A stretch of DNA of 44,095 nt from Candidatus Woesearchaeota archaeon. GTDB taxonomy: Archaea > Nanobdellota > Nanobdellia > Woesearchaeales > DSVV01. The stretch is from NCBI GenBank assembly GCA_016192995.1, contig JACPTB010000012.1:1-44095 (forward strand), in the 5' to 3' direction. Below are positions 1-8,120 of the stretch, piece after piece (positions within the stretch are counted from its first letter, which is position 1; each line of letters begins with the position of its first letter). The translations under genes were made by a program, and so were the position numbers. The notes under the pieces were generated by a model, which saw only the letters and a program-made list of their open reading frames with translations, searched no databases and was not told the origin of the DNA.

Positions 1-943
1 CGAGAATATCCTTAATCAATTGGTAATGCTGATAGATAGCTTCACCTTTTTCCTGATTTTCTTTAATCTCCTGCTCTAATTTATTTACTTGAGTCTGCTG
101 GCGTTTGATAATAACTTCTGCTTTACTCAAATGCTGTGTTTTCTTTTGCTGCTGGACTTGTTTTTGCGAGATAATAGTTTGTTCAGTTAATTCTTTGTCA
201 AGCGCTTCATTAAAAGAGGCATATTTTTCTGGATCATAAGGTTTATATTCTAGTTTTTGCAAGTGTTGAAGTTCTTTGTATAATCTATTTGCTTCCTTAT
301 CATCGAGTGTTGTTTTATTTTTATCGATATTAGCGTTTTTGCAAAGTTCTTCAGCATATACTCCTCCTAAACCAAGATCTAGCGCTAAAGCTTTCACTAT
401 TGATTCTTTATCAGTTGCTTTGATTAATTCTTTGAGCTGGTCTTTTGCTAACGTTAAAAAATTGTATTTTAATGAAGGATGCTCATATTTTAAACCGCCA
501 CGAATTGTTCGTTCTTTCCAATTTTGATTGGAGAATGGTGAGAGAATTTTGTAATCCTGATCACAAAGAATAATATTTCCTTTGGAAAATAATTCTAACA
601 TTAAATGGTATGTTTTTTCTTTAACCTCAAACGTAAAGTCTAAAATACGTTCAAAATCTATCTGTTTAATTGCCCGCAACCGAGTGTTGTTTAAATGACG
701 GCGTAAGAATAAACAAAATCCATGTGGCTTTTCAGGCATTTCCTGCTTTGTTTCAGTAAGATATAAAAAGTCTGGAACAACAACCCGAAGTATTTTCTTA
801 CCAGTGTTTGGAAGATGAAACTGTACTAGAAGTTCCTGCTGTTCTGGCAGAAGGTAGATTTTCTCGACTTTTGCATTTATCAAACTAGGTTGTAATTCTT
901 TGATTAAGATTGCTAATTCCAAGGCTGAGAGTGAACGAGGCAT
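1..943 (-). CDS. rqcH: RqcH/Rqc2 (NFACT) ribosome-quality-control protein, C-terminal part beyond the window
   Basis: Open reading frame with no stop before the window's left edge; about 314 N-terminal residues are visible. It starts MPRSLSALELAIL and contains the NFACT-N region (FLRRHLNNTRLRAI near residues 79-92, then DFERI). A helical, Gln/Lys-rich segment at about 240-310 fits the family's coiled coil. Rqc2/NEMF/RqcH proteins bind stalled 50S/60S-peptidyl-tRNA complexes and can add C-terminal tails. The family's key Asp residues (D9 and D98 in yeast numbering) are Glu here (E9, E98), while R99 is kept. A TATA box at 965-974 lies about 26 bases upstream of the ATG, so the gene has its own promoter downstream of the ABC operon. 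Family assignment is confident; tailing activity is untested. Confidence 0.88.
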   Translation of the reverse strand, partial: MPRSLSALELAILIKELQPSLINAKVEKIYLLPEQQELLVQFHLPNTGKKILRVVVPDFLYLTETKQEMPEKPHGFCLFLRRHLNNTRLRAIKQIDFERILDFTFEVKEKTYHLMLELFSKGNIILCDQDYKILSPFSNQNWKERTIRGGLKYEHPSLKYNFLTLAKDQLKELIKATDKESIVKALALDLGLGGVYAEELCKNANIDKNKTTLDDKEANRLYKELQHLQKLEYKPYDPEKYASFNEALDKELTEQTIISQKQVQQQKKTQHLSKAEVIIKRQQTQVNKLEQEIKENQEKGEAIYQHYQLIKDIL

Positions 944-964
944 TTTAGGATTAAACTAAATATG

Positions 965-974
965 ATTTATAAAG
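965..974 (-). promoter_or_regulatory. TATA box of rqcH
   Basis: On the minus strand this reads CTTTATAAAT. It is centred about 26 bases before the ATG at 943, with no room for a ribosome binding site, so the transcript is probably leaderless. Confidence 0.6.
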
Positions 975-989
975 TTTTGTTAGATTTAT

Positions 990-1739
990 TTATTTCCCTG
1001 ACCAATGCACATATTTATTTTCAATCAACAGAAATATCAAATTAATCATATAACCAATTACGCCTGTTAGCAAAATAACTGCATAAACGCCTTTAATATT
1101 ATAGATATATTGAAAATCAATTATTTTCCTTCCTAAACCAGCATACGTTCCAATAAACATTTCTGTTACAATGATTATGACCAATGATAAACTCAGTGCT
1201 GTTCTTAGTCCTACAAATATCTGTGGTAAACTTTCCCAAAAATAGATGTGTTTTAATAATTGTATTTTTGTTGCACCCATAAGTTTAGCAGCCAATGCTC
1301 TCGATGGTTTAATGTGCATTACACCGTAGGCTGTGTTAAACACAATAATTAGTAATGATGCAAATGCCGCAACAGCAATTTTAGATTTATCATCAATACC
1401 GAAAATTAATAGGAATAAGGGAAACATTGCTGTGGCTGGAATTGATCTAAAAAAATCAATAACGAATTCAAAGTGTTTATAAATTTTCTTCGATGATCCT
1501 AATAATATACCTGTAGGAATACCTATTACCATTGCTATTAAAAATGCGAGACAGGTTCTTTTAAGTGTGAGCAGTATGTCAATGATGATGTTTTCTTCAG
1601 AGATTAATCTTAATAATTCTTTGAATGTTTCTAATGGTGTTGGAAGAAAAAATTGATTTATTAAGCTAAATACTGATATCATAAACCATACCAACAAAAT
1701 AATAAGAGGACCAATTAAAAAATTAAATTTAATTTTCAT
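990..1739 (-). CDS. ABC transporter permease, NitT/TauT (SsuC/TauC) type
   Basis: A 249-aa hydrophobic protein with about six membrane segments, the first at residues 8-28. The conserved cytoplasmic EAA-type loop is visible as AAKLMGATKIQLLKHIYF at about residues 150-168, the contact for the ATPase. The length is typical of this permease family. It overlaps the ATPase gene upstream by four bases, so the two are translationally coupled. With the ATPase and the binding protein it completes a three-gene importer. Relatives import sulfonates, nitrate, taurine or pyrimidine precursors; the substrate cannot be told from sequence. Confidence 0.9.
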   Translation of the reverse strand: MKIKFNFLIGPLIILLVWFMISVFSLINQFFLPTPLETFKELLRLISEENIIIDILLTLKRTCLAFLIAMVIGIPTGILLGSSKKIYKHFEFVIDFFRSIPATAMFPLFLLIFGIDDKSKIAVAAFASLLIIVFNTAYGVMHIKPSRALAAKLMGATKIQLLKHIYFWESLPQIFVGLRTALSLSLVIIIVTEMFIGTYAGLGRKIIDFQYIYNIKGVYAVILLTGVIGYMINLIFLLIENKYVHWSGK

Positions 1740-2500
1740 TGTAAAGCCTCTTTGAATAACAATAATACTTTGTCTTTAGTTTGATTATAAATTTCAGAAC
1801 TTAAAAATGAAATATCACGCGGATATGGCGCTCCATTGTTTATTACACCTATGATTTGTGTAGGATTTTTTGAAAAAACAATGATTTTATTTGCAAGATG
1901 CACAGCTTCTTCTATGTTGTGAGTTATAACTAAAATAGTAGGATTATATTTGAGATAATAATCCTGCAGATAAGTCCTTAATAACAAATTGTTTTCATAA
2001 TCCAATGCTGAAAAGGGTTCATCAATCAATAATAATTTTGGCTTATTGACTAATGCTCTTGCAAAAGCAATTATTTGCTGCTGACCACCGCTCAGTTCAT
2101 AAGGGTATTTTTCAAAGTTAAATTTAATATCCAACATTTTTCGAAGTTCATCAATTATTTTTACGTTTTCAGCGGTGTTTTGATTCTGATCAGTCTTATC
2201 TCCGTTTTGAATCATTAAAGGAAAAAAGAGATTATCGTATATAGTTGACCATGGCAATAGAGAATCCCTATAGTTTTGAAATACATAACTTATTTCCTGC
2301 TGTTTGAAATTTAACCTACATTCACCATGGTCTTTTTCAACAAGATTTGCAATAATATTCAGGATTGTTGATTTACCACAGCCATTGGGTCCAAAAAATG
2401 CAACTATATCTCCTTGATTAATATCAAAAGAAAGATCTTGAAAAATAAGTTGTTTACCAAACATCTTTTTCAAGTGCGATACTGCTATAGCGGTTTCCAT
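1736..2500 (-). CDS. ABC transporter ATP-binding protein, NitT/TauT type
   Basis: A 254-aa ABC ATPase. Walker A GPNGCGKST lies near residue 38, the Q-loop in YVFQNYRDSLLPW near 92, the signature LSGGQQQ near 137, Walker B LLLIDEPFSALD near 157, and the H-loop His in VITHN near 190. All catalytic elements are present. It drives uptake through the permease encoded directly downstream, with overlapping reading frames. The binding protein gene ends 23 bases upstream. The region after the signature matches the SsuB/TauB group; the substrate is unknown. Confidence 0.92.
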   Translation of the reverse strand: METAIAVSHLKKMFGKQLIFQDLSFDINQGDIVAFFGPNGCGKSTILNIIANLVEKDHGECRLNFKQQEISYVFQNYRDSLLPWSTIYDNLFFPLMIQNGDKTDQNQNTAENVKIIDELRKMLDIKFNFEKYPYELSGGQQQIIAFARALVNKPKLLLIDEPFSALDYENNLLLRTYLQDYYLKYNPTILVITHNIEEAVHLANKIIVFSKNPTQIIGVINNGAPYPRDISFLSSEIYNQTKDKVLLLFKEALQ

Positions 2501-2523
2501 GGACTCCCTTCAACAAGAGTGAC

Positions 2524-3531
2524 TTATTTACAATACAATAAGTCATCTATGTTTATCGTCCCATCAATAACACCATATTTAGTAAATAAAGAATAAAACT
2601 TTGTAATTGAGCTTATATCTTTATCATCTAAGTGATTACATAATTTAAAATCGACTAATGGAACGCTCCCTATAAATTCGTCAGGAAGAGAAGTGTATCT
2701 TTTGAGATATTTTCTGTACTCATTAGGATTTTGATTTATCTCCTGTATAGTTCTTTCAAAAATTGCAATTACTTTTTTTGCTGTTTCAGGATTTTCTTCA
2801 GCAAACTTAGTTGTTACTACGCCTGCACCTGCATAAAACGGATCTGCAATCATTTGCTTAGCTGGAGCTTTTATCCATAATTTAGCTACTCCTTTAGCTA
2901 CTGCAATTGTTGGCTGTGGTTCAAGCGCAAGAAGAGCATCAACTTGATGAGAAGCTATTGCTTGTACTTGTACACTTGGCGCTAATTCTACTATCGTAAC
3001 ATCCTTATCCATGTCTAATCCATTTTGAGTTAGAATTTCTCTCGTAATAGTTCTCCATTGAATAGTTCCTGCATTAATACCTAAACGTTTGCCTTTAAGC
3101 TCCTTAATGGAAGTAGTAGAAGTGATACTGCTATCAATAGGCACAATAAGATTTTCTCCAGCATTATCTCCTGTTTCTCCCGAAACTGCCCATACTAATA
3201 TTTTATTGGGATTTTTGTAATTTGCAATACCGGTTATTCCTAATGCAGTACTTCCATCGCCAAAATCAATTTGATCTTGCAATAATGCATCAATTATTTG
3301 ATTCGGAGCTTCAAATTTTACCAACTCGACGTCAAGACCTGCATCTTTAAAATAACCTTTTTCTAGAGCAACATATAAAGGTAAGCCATGGATAATGGGT
3401 AAATTTCCAATTCTTACTTTTGCTGTTTCTGTTAGACTATCGATTTTTATTAAAGAATACCATGTTACAGCGATTGCAATAATCAAAACAATAATGCAAG
3501 ATATTATTATTATTGATTTCTGTTTCATCAT
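2524..3531 (-). CDS. ABC transporter substrate-binding protein, SsuA/NMT1-like
   Basis: 335 aa from the chosen start. A hydrophobic N-terminal signal-anchor (about residues 5-25) is followed by a two-lobed periplasmic-binding fold: RIGNLPIIHGLPLYVALEKG, then KGYFKDAGLDVELVKF, then QIDFGDGST, as in NMT1/SsuA proteins. It probably stays tethered outside the membrane and delivers ligand to the permease. A GTG at 3549 would add six residues, but a TATA-like AATATTTAAG at about 3553-3562 lies about 26 bases from the ATG at 3531, favouring a leaderless ATG. It is the first gene of the operon and is divergent from the TrmB-like regulator. Confidence 0.88.
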   Translation of the reverse strand: MMKQKSIIIISCIIVLIIAIAVTWYSLIKIDSLTETAKVRIGNLPIIHGLPLYVALEKGYFKDAGLDVELVKFEAPNQIIDALLQDQIDFGDGSTALGITGIANYKNPNKILVWAVSGETGDNAGENLIVPIDSSITSTTSIKELKGKRLGINAGTIQWRTITREILTQNGLDMDKDVTIVELAPSVQVQAIASHQVDALLALEPQPTIAVAKGVAKLWIKAPAKQMIADPFYAGAGVVTTKFAEENPETAKKVIAIFERTIQEINQNPNEYRKYLKRYTSLPDEFIGSVPLVDFKLCNHLDDKDISSITKFYSLFTKYGVIDGTINIDDLLYCK

Positions 3532-3552
3532 TGATAGAATCGAAAACACCCT

Positions 3553-3602
3553 CTTAAATATTATTACCCCCTACAGTGGTGATAAAAGAAAGATTTATAT
3601 GT
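3553..3602. promoter_or_regulatory. Divergent promoter region with candidate TrmB operator
   Basis: An imperfect inverted repeat, TTATTACC (3561-3568) and GGTGATAA (3578-3585), has 7 of 8 positions complementary and a 9-base spacer. It sits between the TATA of the importer operon (about 3553-3562, minus) and that of the regulator (about 3591-3600, ATTTATAT, plus). The half-sites resemble the TATCAC/GTGATA halves described for Pyrococcus TrmB, though the spacing is longer. A protein bound here could control both directions. Confidence 0.5.
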
Positions 3603-3625
3603 ACTTGAGGATATCTTTATTCATT

Positions 3626-4381
3626 ATGGATCAAGAACAATTACTTAGCCAACTAGGATTATCGCAAAATGAAATAAAAGTATATTTTGGATTGTTAACC
3701 TTAGGAACAACTACGACAACACCTCTTGTTCGCGCAGTAAAGATTCCTATTTCAAAGATTTATCCTACTCTTGAAAAATTACTTCATAAAGGACTTGTTT
3801 CTTATATTATCAAAAATAATGTCAAATATTTTCAAGCGACTGATCCTGAGAAACTACTTGAACTTATTGGAAATAAACAAAAAGATCTTCTTCAACAAAA
3901 ACAACAATTAGAAAAACTTATTCCACAACTTAAACTTAAGCAGCAAGAAACTCCTGAAAAAGAAGAAGCAACCATTTACGAAGGAATTAAAGGATTGGAG
4001 ACGGTGTATGATGATTTATTGCGTTCTATGGAGAAAGGGGATGAATATTATGTGATTAATCTGCATCCTCAAGATAATTATCAGAGATACCAACTATTTT
4101 ATCGTAAATATCATATGAAGCGCGATGCAAAAGGCGTCCATGTTCATATTTTAACCCATACTTCCCAAAAAAAGCTTGCAAAAACTATTTTCAAAGGATT
4201 ACATCATTGCTCACTACGCTTTACTTCTGAAGCATTACCATCAAGCATGCTGATCTATAAAAATAAAGTTGCTACACTTCTCCTTAGAGAAGATCCTGTT
4301 ATTATTGTTGTTGAATCTCAACAAAATACTCAACAATACAAGCATTTTTTTCAGACCTTGTGGAAACAGGGGAAGAAATGA
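3626..4381 (+). CDS. TrmB-family transcriptional regulator
   Basis: 251 aa. An N-terminal winged helix (LGLSQNEIKVYFGLLTLG, then KIPISKIYPTLEKLLHKGLV) is typical of TrmB. A helical linker at about residues 85-115 is followed by a C-terminal effector domain of PLD-like/TrmB type. TrmB proteins regulate sugar or other transport genes in response to ligand. It is divergent from the importer operon with a candidate operator between, so local regulation is likely (inference). A longer in-frame extension upstream is rejected because a TATA box lies 28 bases before this ATG. It starts MDQEQ, like the HTH protein at 9600. Confidence 0.85.
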   Translation: MDQEQLLSQLGLSQNEIKVYFGLLTLGTTTTTPLVRAVKIPISKIYPTLEKLLHKGLVSYIIKNNVKYFQATDPEKLLELIGNKQKDLLQQKQQLEKLIPQLKLKQQETPEKEEATIYEGIKGLETVYDDLLRSMEKGDEYYVINLHPQDNYQRYQLFYRKYHMKRDAKGVHVHILTHTSQKKLAKTIFKGLHHCSLRFTSEALPSSMLIYKNKVATLLLREDPVIIVVESQQNTQQYKHFFQTLWKQGKK

Positions 4382-4445
4382 CATTATTTATAATGAACAA
4401 AGAGAACTTCTTGATAACGTTGAATCATACTATTTCTGAAGAGAT

Positions 4446-6197
4446 TTAAAGTACCGTTACACTCTTGGCCAAATTTCTTGGCTTGTCTATTTCTCGTTTA
4501 AGAAGTACAGCAATATAATAACTCAATAAATGTCCTATAATGCCTGCGTAAATTGCGAACTCTGCATCACAACATTGTGGAACAACAAATTCTTCAGCAA
4601 ATTTCGTTGTTGTTTTGTTATTAACAATGGTGATAACCTGCGCTCCTCTTGCTTCAACTTCTTTACACGCTGAAATCATGTCAGGATTATTATTAGGAAT
4701 TAAACTTATAACAGGCGTTCCTTCCTCTATCAACGCAATTGTGCCATGTTTTAATTCTCCTGCCATCATTCCTTCTGCATGAATATATGGTATTTCTTTT
4801 AGTTTTAATGCAATCTCTCGCGCCATCGGATAAGAAATTCCTTTGCCAAGCACAAAAATATCTTTTTTCATATGCAATTGTTTTGCTAATTGTTTTGTTT
4901 TATCTTCGTTCATCGTTATTGTTTCCTGAATACGATGAGCTATTTTTGGCAAATGTGTTTCATACCCTAATCTTCGACCAATTTCTAGCATCATAATAAC
5001 CTGGTTGGTGAAAGCTTTTGTTGAAGCAACACAGATTTCAGGACCTGCAAGGATTTGCAAAGCGACATCACTCATTCTTTGAATCGTTGAAAAAGGTACA
5101 TTGACCACTGCTATAATTTTTGCTCCTTGGGCTTTTGCATGCTTCAATACTGAAACAACATCCATGGTTTCACCGCTTTGCGATATTGCGATAGCAACAG
5201 TATCTGGATCAAAAGCTACAAAATTCTCAAGCTCAGAAGCAATATTTGAACGCGCGTTATACCCCATTTTTGTGAGAAGAATCGCACCTATCAAAGATGC
5301 ATGATAACTTGTACCGCAAGCAACAAACACTATTTTTTTTGCTTTTTTTATTAGATCAACAACCTTTTTCAAAGGGTGTTGTTGCGTTGTTGTAAAAGAA
5401 TTTATCAAACGCGCGCTTGTTGCCGGCTGTTCTTTGATTTCTTTAATCATATAATGAGGATATTGTTCTTTAGTTGTTTCTTCTTTCGTCCATTCAAAAA
5501 TGGTTGGTTGCTTAGATATCGTTTTACCTTCATGGTTATAAAATTGATAGCTGTTTTGGTTGATAATAGCAAATTCATCATCATCAAAGAATACTGCTTT
5601 ATTTGTTTCATCAGAAAAAGCATAAATGTCAGAACCGATAATGAATTTATCGCTGCAAATACCTAAGGCAAGAGGAGAATCACGCTTTAAGGCAAGTATT
5701 TTTGGGGTATTTTTTTGAAGAACAAGAATAGCAAACTGGCCTTTAATTGTTTTGATAAAATCAACACACGCTTCTTTTTCTTTTTTTGTTTTTAATGCTT
5801 CTTCGAAAAAATGCGCAATTACCTCTGAATCTGTTTCTGTGGTGAAAACATGACCTTTGTTCTGAAGCTGCAACTTTAATTCTTCAAAATTTTCAATGAT
5901 ACCATTATGAACAATAATAATATTGCCATCACACGACGTATGAGGATGGGCGTTTGTTTGTGTTACACCACCATGCGTTGACCAACGCGTATGCGCTATG
6001 CCAATAGTTGCTTTTGCTTGTTCGCTGATTTTTTCGACAAATGGCTGGATATGACCGATATCTTTTTCAATAATTCCTTCTTTTGTTGCAAAACCTACTG
6101 AATCATAACCACGATATTCCATCCTTTTCAGCCGCTGGAGGAGTTCGTGCTTTATTGAAAATGGTTTATTTGCAATAATTCCTGTAATACCGCACAT
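4446..6197 (-). CDS. glmS: Glutamine-fructose-6-phosphate aminotransferase (isomerizing)
   Basis: A 583-aa full-length enzyme. It makes glucosamine-6-phosphate from fructose-6-phosphate and glutamine, the entry step to UDP-GlcNAc. The N-terminal catalytic Cys is exposed after Met removal (MCGITGI). The glutaminase domain shows HTRWSTHGGVTQTNAHPH and NGIIENF; two SIS domains follow (CGTSYHASLIG near residue 293, then the second after about 430). The C-terminal tail PRNLAKSVTV is the family hallmark. It is the last gene of a minus-strand operon with glmM, glmU and a HAD phosphatase. It converges with the TrmB gene across a 64-base gap in which I see nothing. Confidence 0.96.
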   Translation of the reverse strand: MCGITGIIANKPFSIKHELLQRLKRMEYRGYDSVGFATKEGIIEKDIGHIQPFVEKISEQAKATIGIAHTRWSTHGGVTQTNAHPHTSCDGNIIIVHNGIIENFEELKLQLQNKGHVFTTETDSEVIAHFFEEALKTKKEKEACVDFIKTIKGQFAILVLQKNTPKILALKRDSPLALGICSDKFIIGSDIYAFSDETNKAVFFDDDEFAIINQNSYQFYNHEGKTISKQPTIFEWTKEETTKEQYPHYMIKEIKEQPATSARLINSFTTTQQHPLKKVVDLIKKAKKIVFVACGTSYHASLIGAILLTKMGYNARSNIASELENFVAFDPDTVAIAISQSGETMDVVSVLKHAKAQGAKIIAVVNVPFSTIQRMSDVALQILAGPEICVASTKAFTNQVIMMLEIGRRLGYETHLPKIAHRIQETITMNEDKTKQLAKQLHMKKDIFVLGKGISYPMAREIALKLKEIPYIHAEGMMAGELKHGTIALIEEGTPVISLIPNNNPDMISACKEVEARGAQVITIVNNKTTTKFAEEFVVPQCCDAEFAIYAGIIGHLLSYYIAVLLKREIDKPRNLAKSVTVL

Positions 6198-6213
6198 TTA
6201 TGACACCCCCATA

Positions 6214-6867
6214 CTACATTACCCCAAACAAGGTAATAATATTTCCATTAATTTCTGTCAAATTGTTGACGACAAGATCTGCTTCACTCAAGTTGCTTGC
6301 AGTGAATGAGTTGGTAACTGCTATGGTGTGCGTGCCAGCAGCTTTTGCGGATGTCAAACCTGCAATAGAATCTTCAATAACAATGCATTCTTCTGGCTGA
6401 AGCTGTAATTGCTCAATGGTTTTTTGATAGGGTTCTGGGTGTGGTTTTGGATGCTGAACATCATCGCCGCATACCAAAACAGGGAAATTATGCTTAAGAT
6501 TAAATTTTTCAAGAACAAATTGTGTATAAAAACGACTTGAAGAGGTGGTTATCGCTAATTTCATATTCTTTCCTTTTACCATAGTTAAAAAAGTTCTAAA
6601 TCCATGAAATAATTTTAATTTTTCTCTCATAAGCTCGAACAATATATTATCTCTTTGTTTGATAAAGTCTTCAACTGTTGGCTGAAGATTAAAGTCATGT
6701 TTTACGTTTTCAAAAAACTGCTTATCATGCACCCCAATAAAACGACTAATATAGCTGTGATCTATGTTCTTGCCATGAAGAGCTACGGTTTTTTGAAGTG
6801 CTTTAATATGCAATGGTTCTGAATCAATAATTACTCCATCTAAATCAAAAATAACTGCTTTAATCAT
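6214..6867 (-). CDS. HAD-superfamily phosphatase/phosphomutase (beta-PGM-like)
   Basis: 217 aa. Motif I DLDGVIIDSE carries the nucleophile and acid/base Asp (D8/D10). Motif II is ITTSSS, motif III the Lys in KPHPEPY, and motif IV VIEDSIAGLTSAKAAG. A helical cap sits between motifs I and II, as in beta-phosphoglucomutase and sugar-phosphate phosphatases. Its ATG overlaps the stop of glmU (ATGA), and glmS follows after 16 bases. Placement inside a UDP-GlcNAc operon suggests an amino-sugar or hexose phosphate substrate, but sequence alone cannot choose among HAD substrates. Confidence 0.85.
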   Translation of the reverse strand: MIKAVIFDLDGVIIDSEPLHIKALQKTVALHGKNIDHSYISRFIGVHDKQFFENVKHDFNLQPTVEDFIKQRDNILFELMREKLKLFHGFRTFLTMVKGKNMKLAITTSSSRFYTQFVLEKFNLKHNFPVLVCGDDVQHPKPHPEPYQKTIEQLQLQPEECIVIEDSIAGLTSAKAAGTHTIAVTNSFTASNLSEADLVVNNLTEINGNIITLFGVM

Positions 6868-8120
6868 GTTTTTTGCCTTTTTTCTTTTTTATCTACAGTA
6901 ACTACTTCACCAGCTCCTGTTGTAACATTAGGCCAAAGCTTTCTCCCTGGATTAATAGATGTATGTACACCCGTATGAACACCATCACTTACAATAGTGC
7001 CTAACTTTCTTTCTCCTGTATCTATTAATTTACCGTTAATCTCACTTTTGATGTTTACGTTGTCGTGTCTTAGGTTGGCAGTAATAGTACCTGCTCCAAA
7101 ATTAATATTATCACCAAGAACTGAATCACCTACATAACTGAGATGACCTACTACTGCATGATTACCAAGAATTGAAGCTTTAACTTCTACTGCATTGCCT
7201 ACTTTGCTTTTGTTGCCTATTGATGTTGGACCTCGAATATAGCAGTTTGGACCTATAATGCAGTCTTCACCAATAACTACTTTGCCTTCAATGTAGGTAC
7301 CTGATTTAAGTATAGAACCTTTACCAACAACAATATTACCTTTAATACTCACATTATCTTCAATAACTGCGTCTTTGCTGATATTATTTTGGTTTATTTG
7401 TGATAAAAAGTGAGTATTTGCATCAAGCAATGACCAACTATATGTTATAGGGAGCCAATTCTCAGCTTCTACGGTAAAAATATCTTTTTCTTTTGCCATC
7501 ATTGATATTAAGTCAACAAAATCATATTCTCCTCGTGATGATTTTTTAAGCTTGTCTTTGTAGTTAAAGATGGTTTTATCCAAATGAAAGACACCAATAT
7601 TTGCAAGATCGCCTATGACATGAGCTGGCTTTTCTACAATTGATGTTACTTTGTTTCCTTTATTGTTTTTTTCGGTTAAAACAATCCCAAAATGTTCAGG
7701 ATGAGGAACTTTTTTTACCAGCATGGCATACTGATGCTGTAATAATTGTTCTATATCATTTCTAAAATAAATATCATCACCATACATAAACAAAAATGTA
7801 TCTTTAATATAAGGTTCAGTGACGAGAAATGCGCTTCCTGTGCCATTGATATTTGGCTGCTCAACATAGGTTATTTTCATCCCTCCATAAGAATCACCAA
7901 CTGCATCAATGATTTGTTCCTTGAGATAATTAACAACAATAATCACTTCATCAACAAGTCCTTTGAGGTTGTCAAGAAAATAAAAAATAATTGGTTTATT
8001 TGCCACGGACAATAATGTTTTTGGCTTTGTCAAGGTAAGAGGATAGGTGCGCGTGCTTTTTCCCGCACAAAGAATAACTGCTTGCATTTTCTTTTCCGTC
8101 TTTGCTTCACTTTTCTTCAT
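6864..8120 (-). CDS. glmU: Bifunctional GlmU-like sugar-1-phosphate nucleotidyltransferase / acetyltransferase
   Basis: 418 aa. An N-terminal nucleotidyltransferase domain (AVILCAGKSTRTYPLTLTKPK, then NGTGSAF and GDDIYF) is followed from about residue 245 by a left-handed beta-helix of hexapeptide repeats (VIGEDCIIGPNCYIRG, VGHLSYVGDSVLGDN, FGAGTITANLRHD). It probably acetylates glucosamine-1-phosphate and couples it to UTP. Archaeal homologues work as Glc/GlcNAc-1-P uridylyltransferases, so specificity may be broader than in bacteria. The start overlaps the glmM stop as ATGA. A second in-frame ATG at 8087 (MQAVILCAGK) is an alternative that removes a charged 11-residue leader. Confidence 0.9.
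   Translation of the reverse strand: MKKSEAKTEKKMQAVILCAGKSTRTYPLTLTKPKTLLSVANKPIIFYFLDNLKGLVDEVIIVVNYLKEQIIDAVGDSYGGMKITYVEQPNINGTGSAFLVTEPYIKDTFLFMYGDDIYFRNDIEQLLQHQYAMLVKKVPHPEHFGIVLTEKNNKGNKVTSIVEKPAHVIGDLANIGVFHLDKTIFNYKDKLKKSSRGEYDFVDLISMMAKEKDIFTVEAENWLPITYSWSLLDANTHFLSQINQNNISKDAVIEDNVSIKGNIVVGKGSILKSGTYIEGKVVIGEDCIIGPNCYIRGPTSIGNKSKVGNAVEVKASILGNHAVVGHLSYVGDSVLGDNINFGAGTITANLRHDNVNIKSEINGKLIDTGERKLGTIVSDGVHTGVHTSINPGRKLWPNVTTGAGEVVTVDKKEKRQKT

Noticed and set aside
276-527. 83-codon plus-strand frame inside the rqcH region
   Set aside because: It is antisense to a well-supported RqcH coding frame that continues without stops to the window edge.
3395-3625. 77-codon N-terminal extension of the TrmB-like protein
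   Set aside because: It would run through the binding-protein start, the candidate operator and the TATA box. The winged helix starts right after the ATG at 3626.
5376-5666. 96-codon plus-strand frame inside glmS
   Set aside because: Antisense shadow of a confidently identified enzyme; no promoter and no recognisable protein features.
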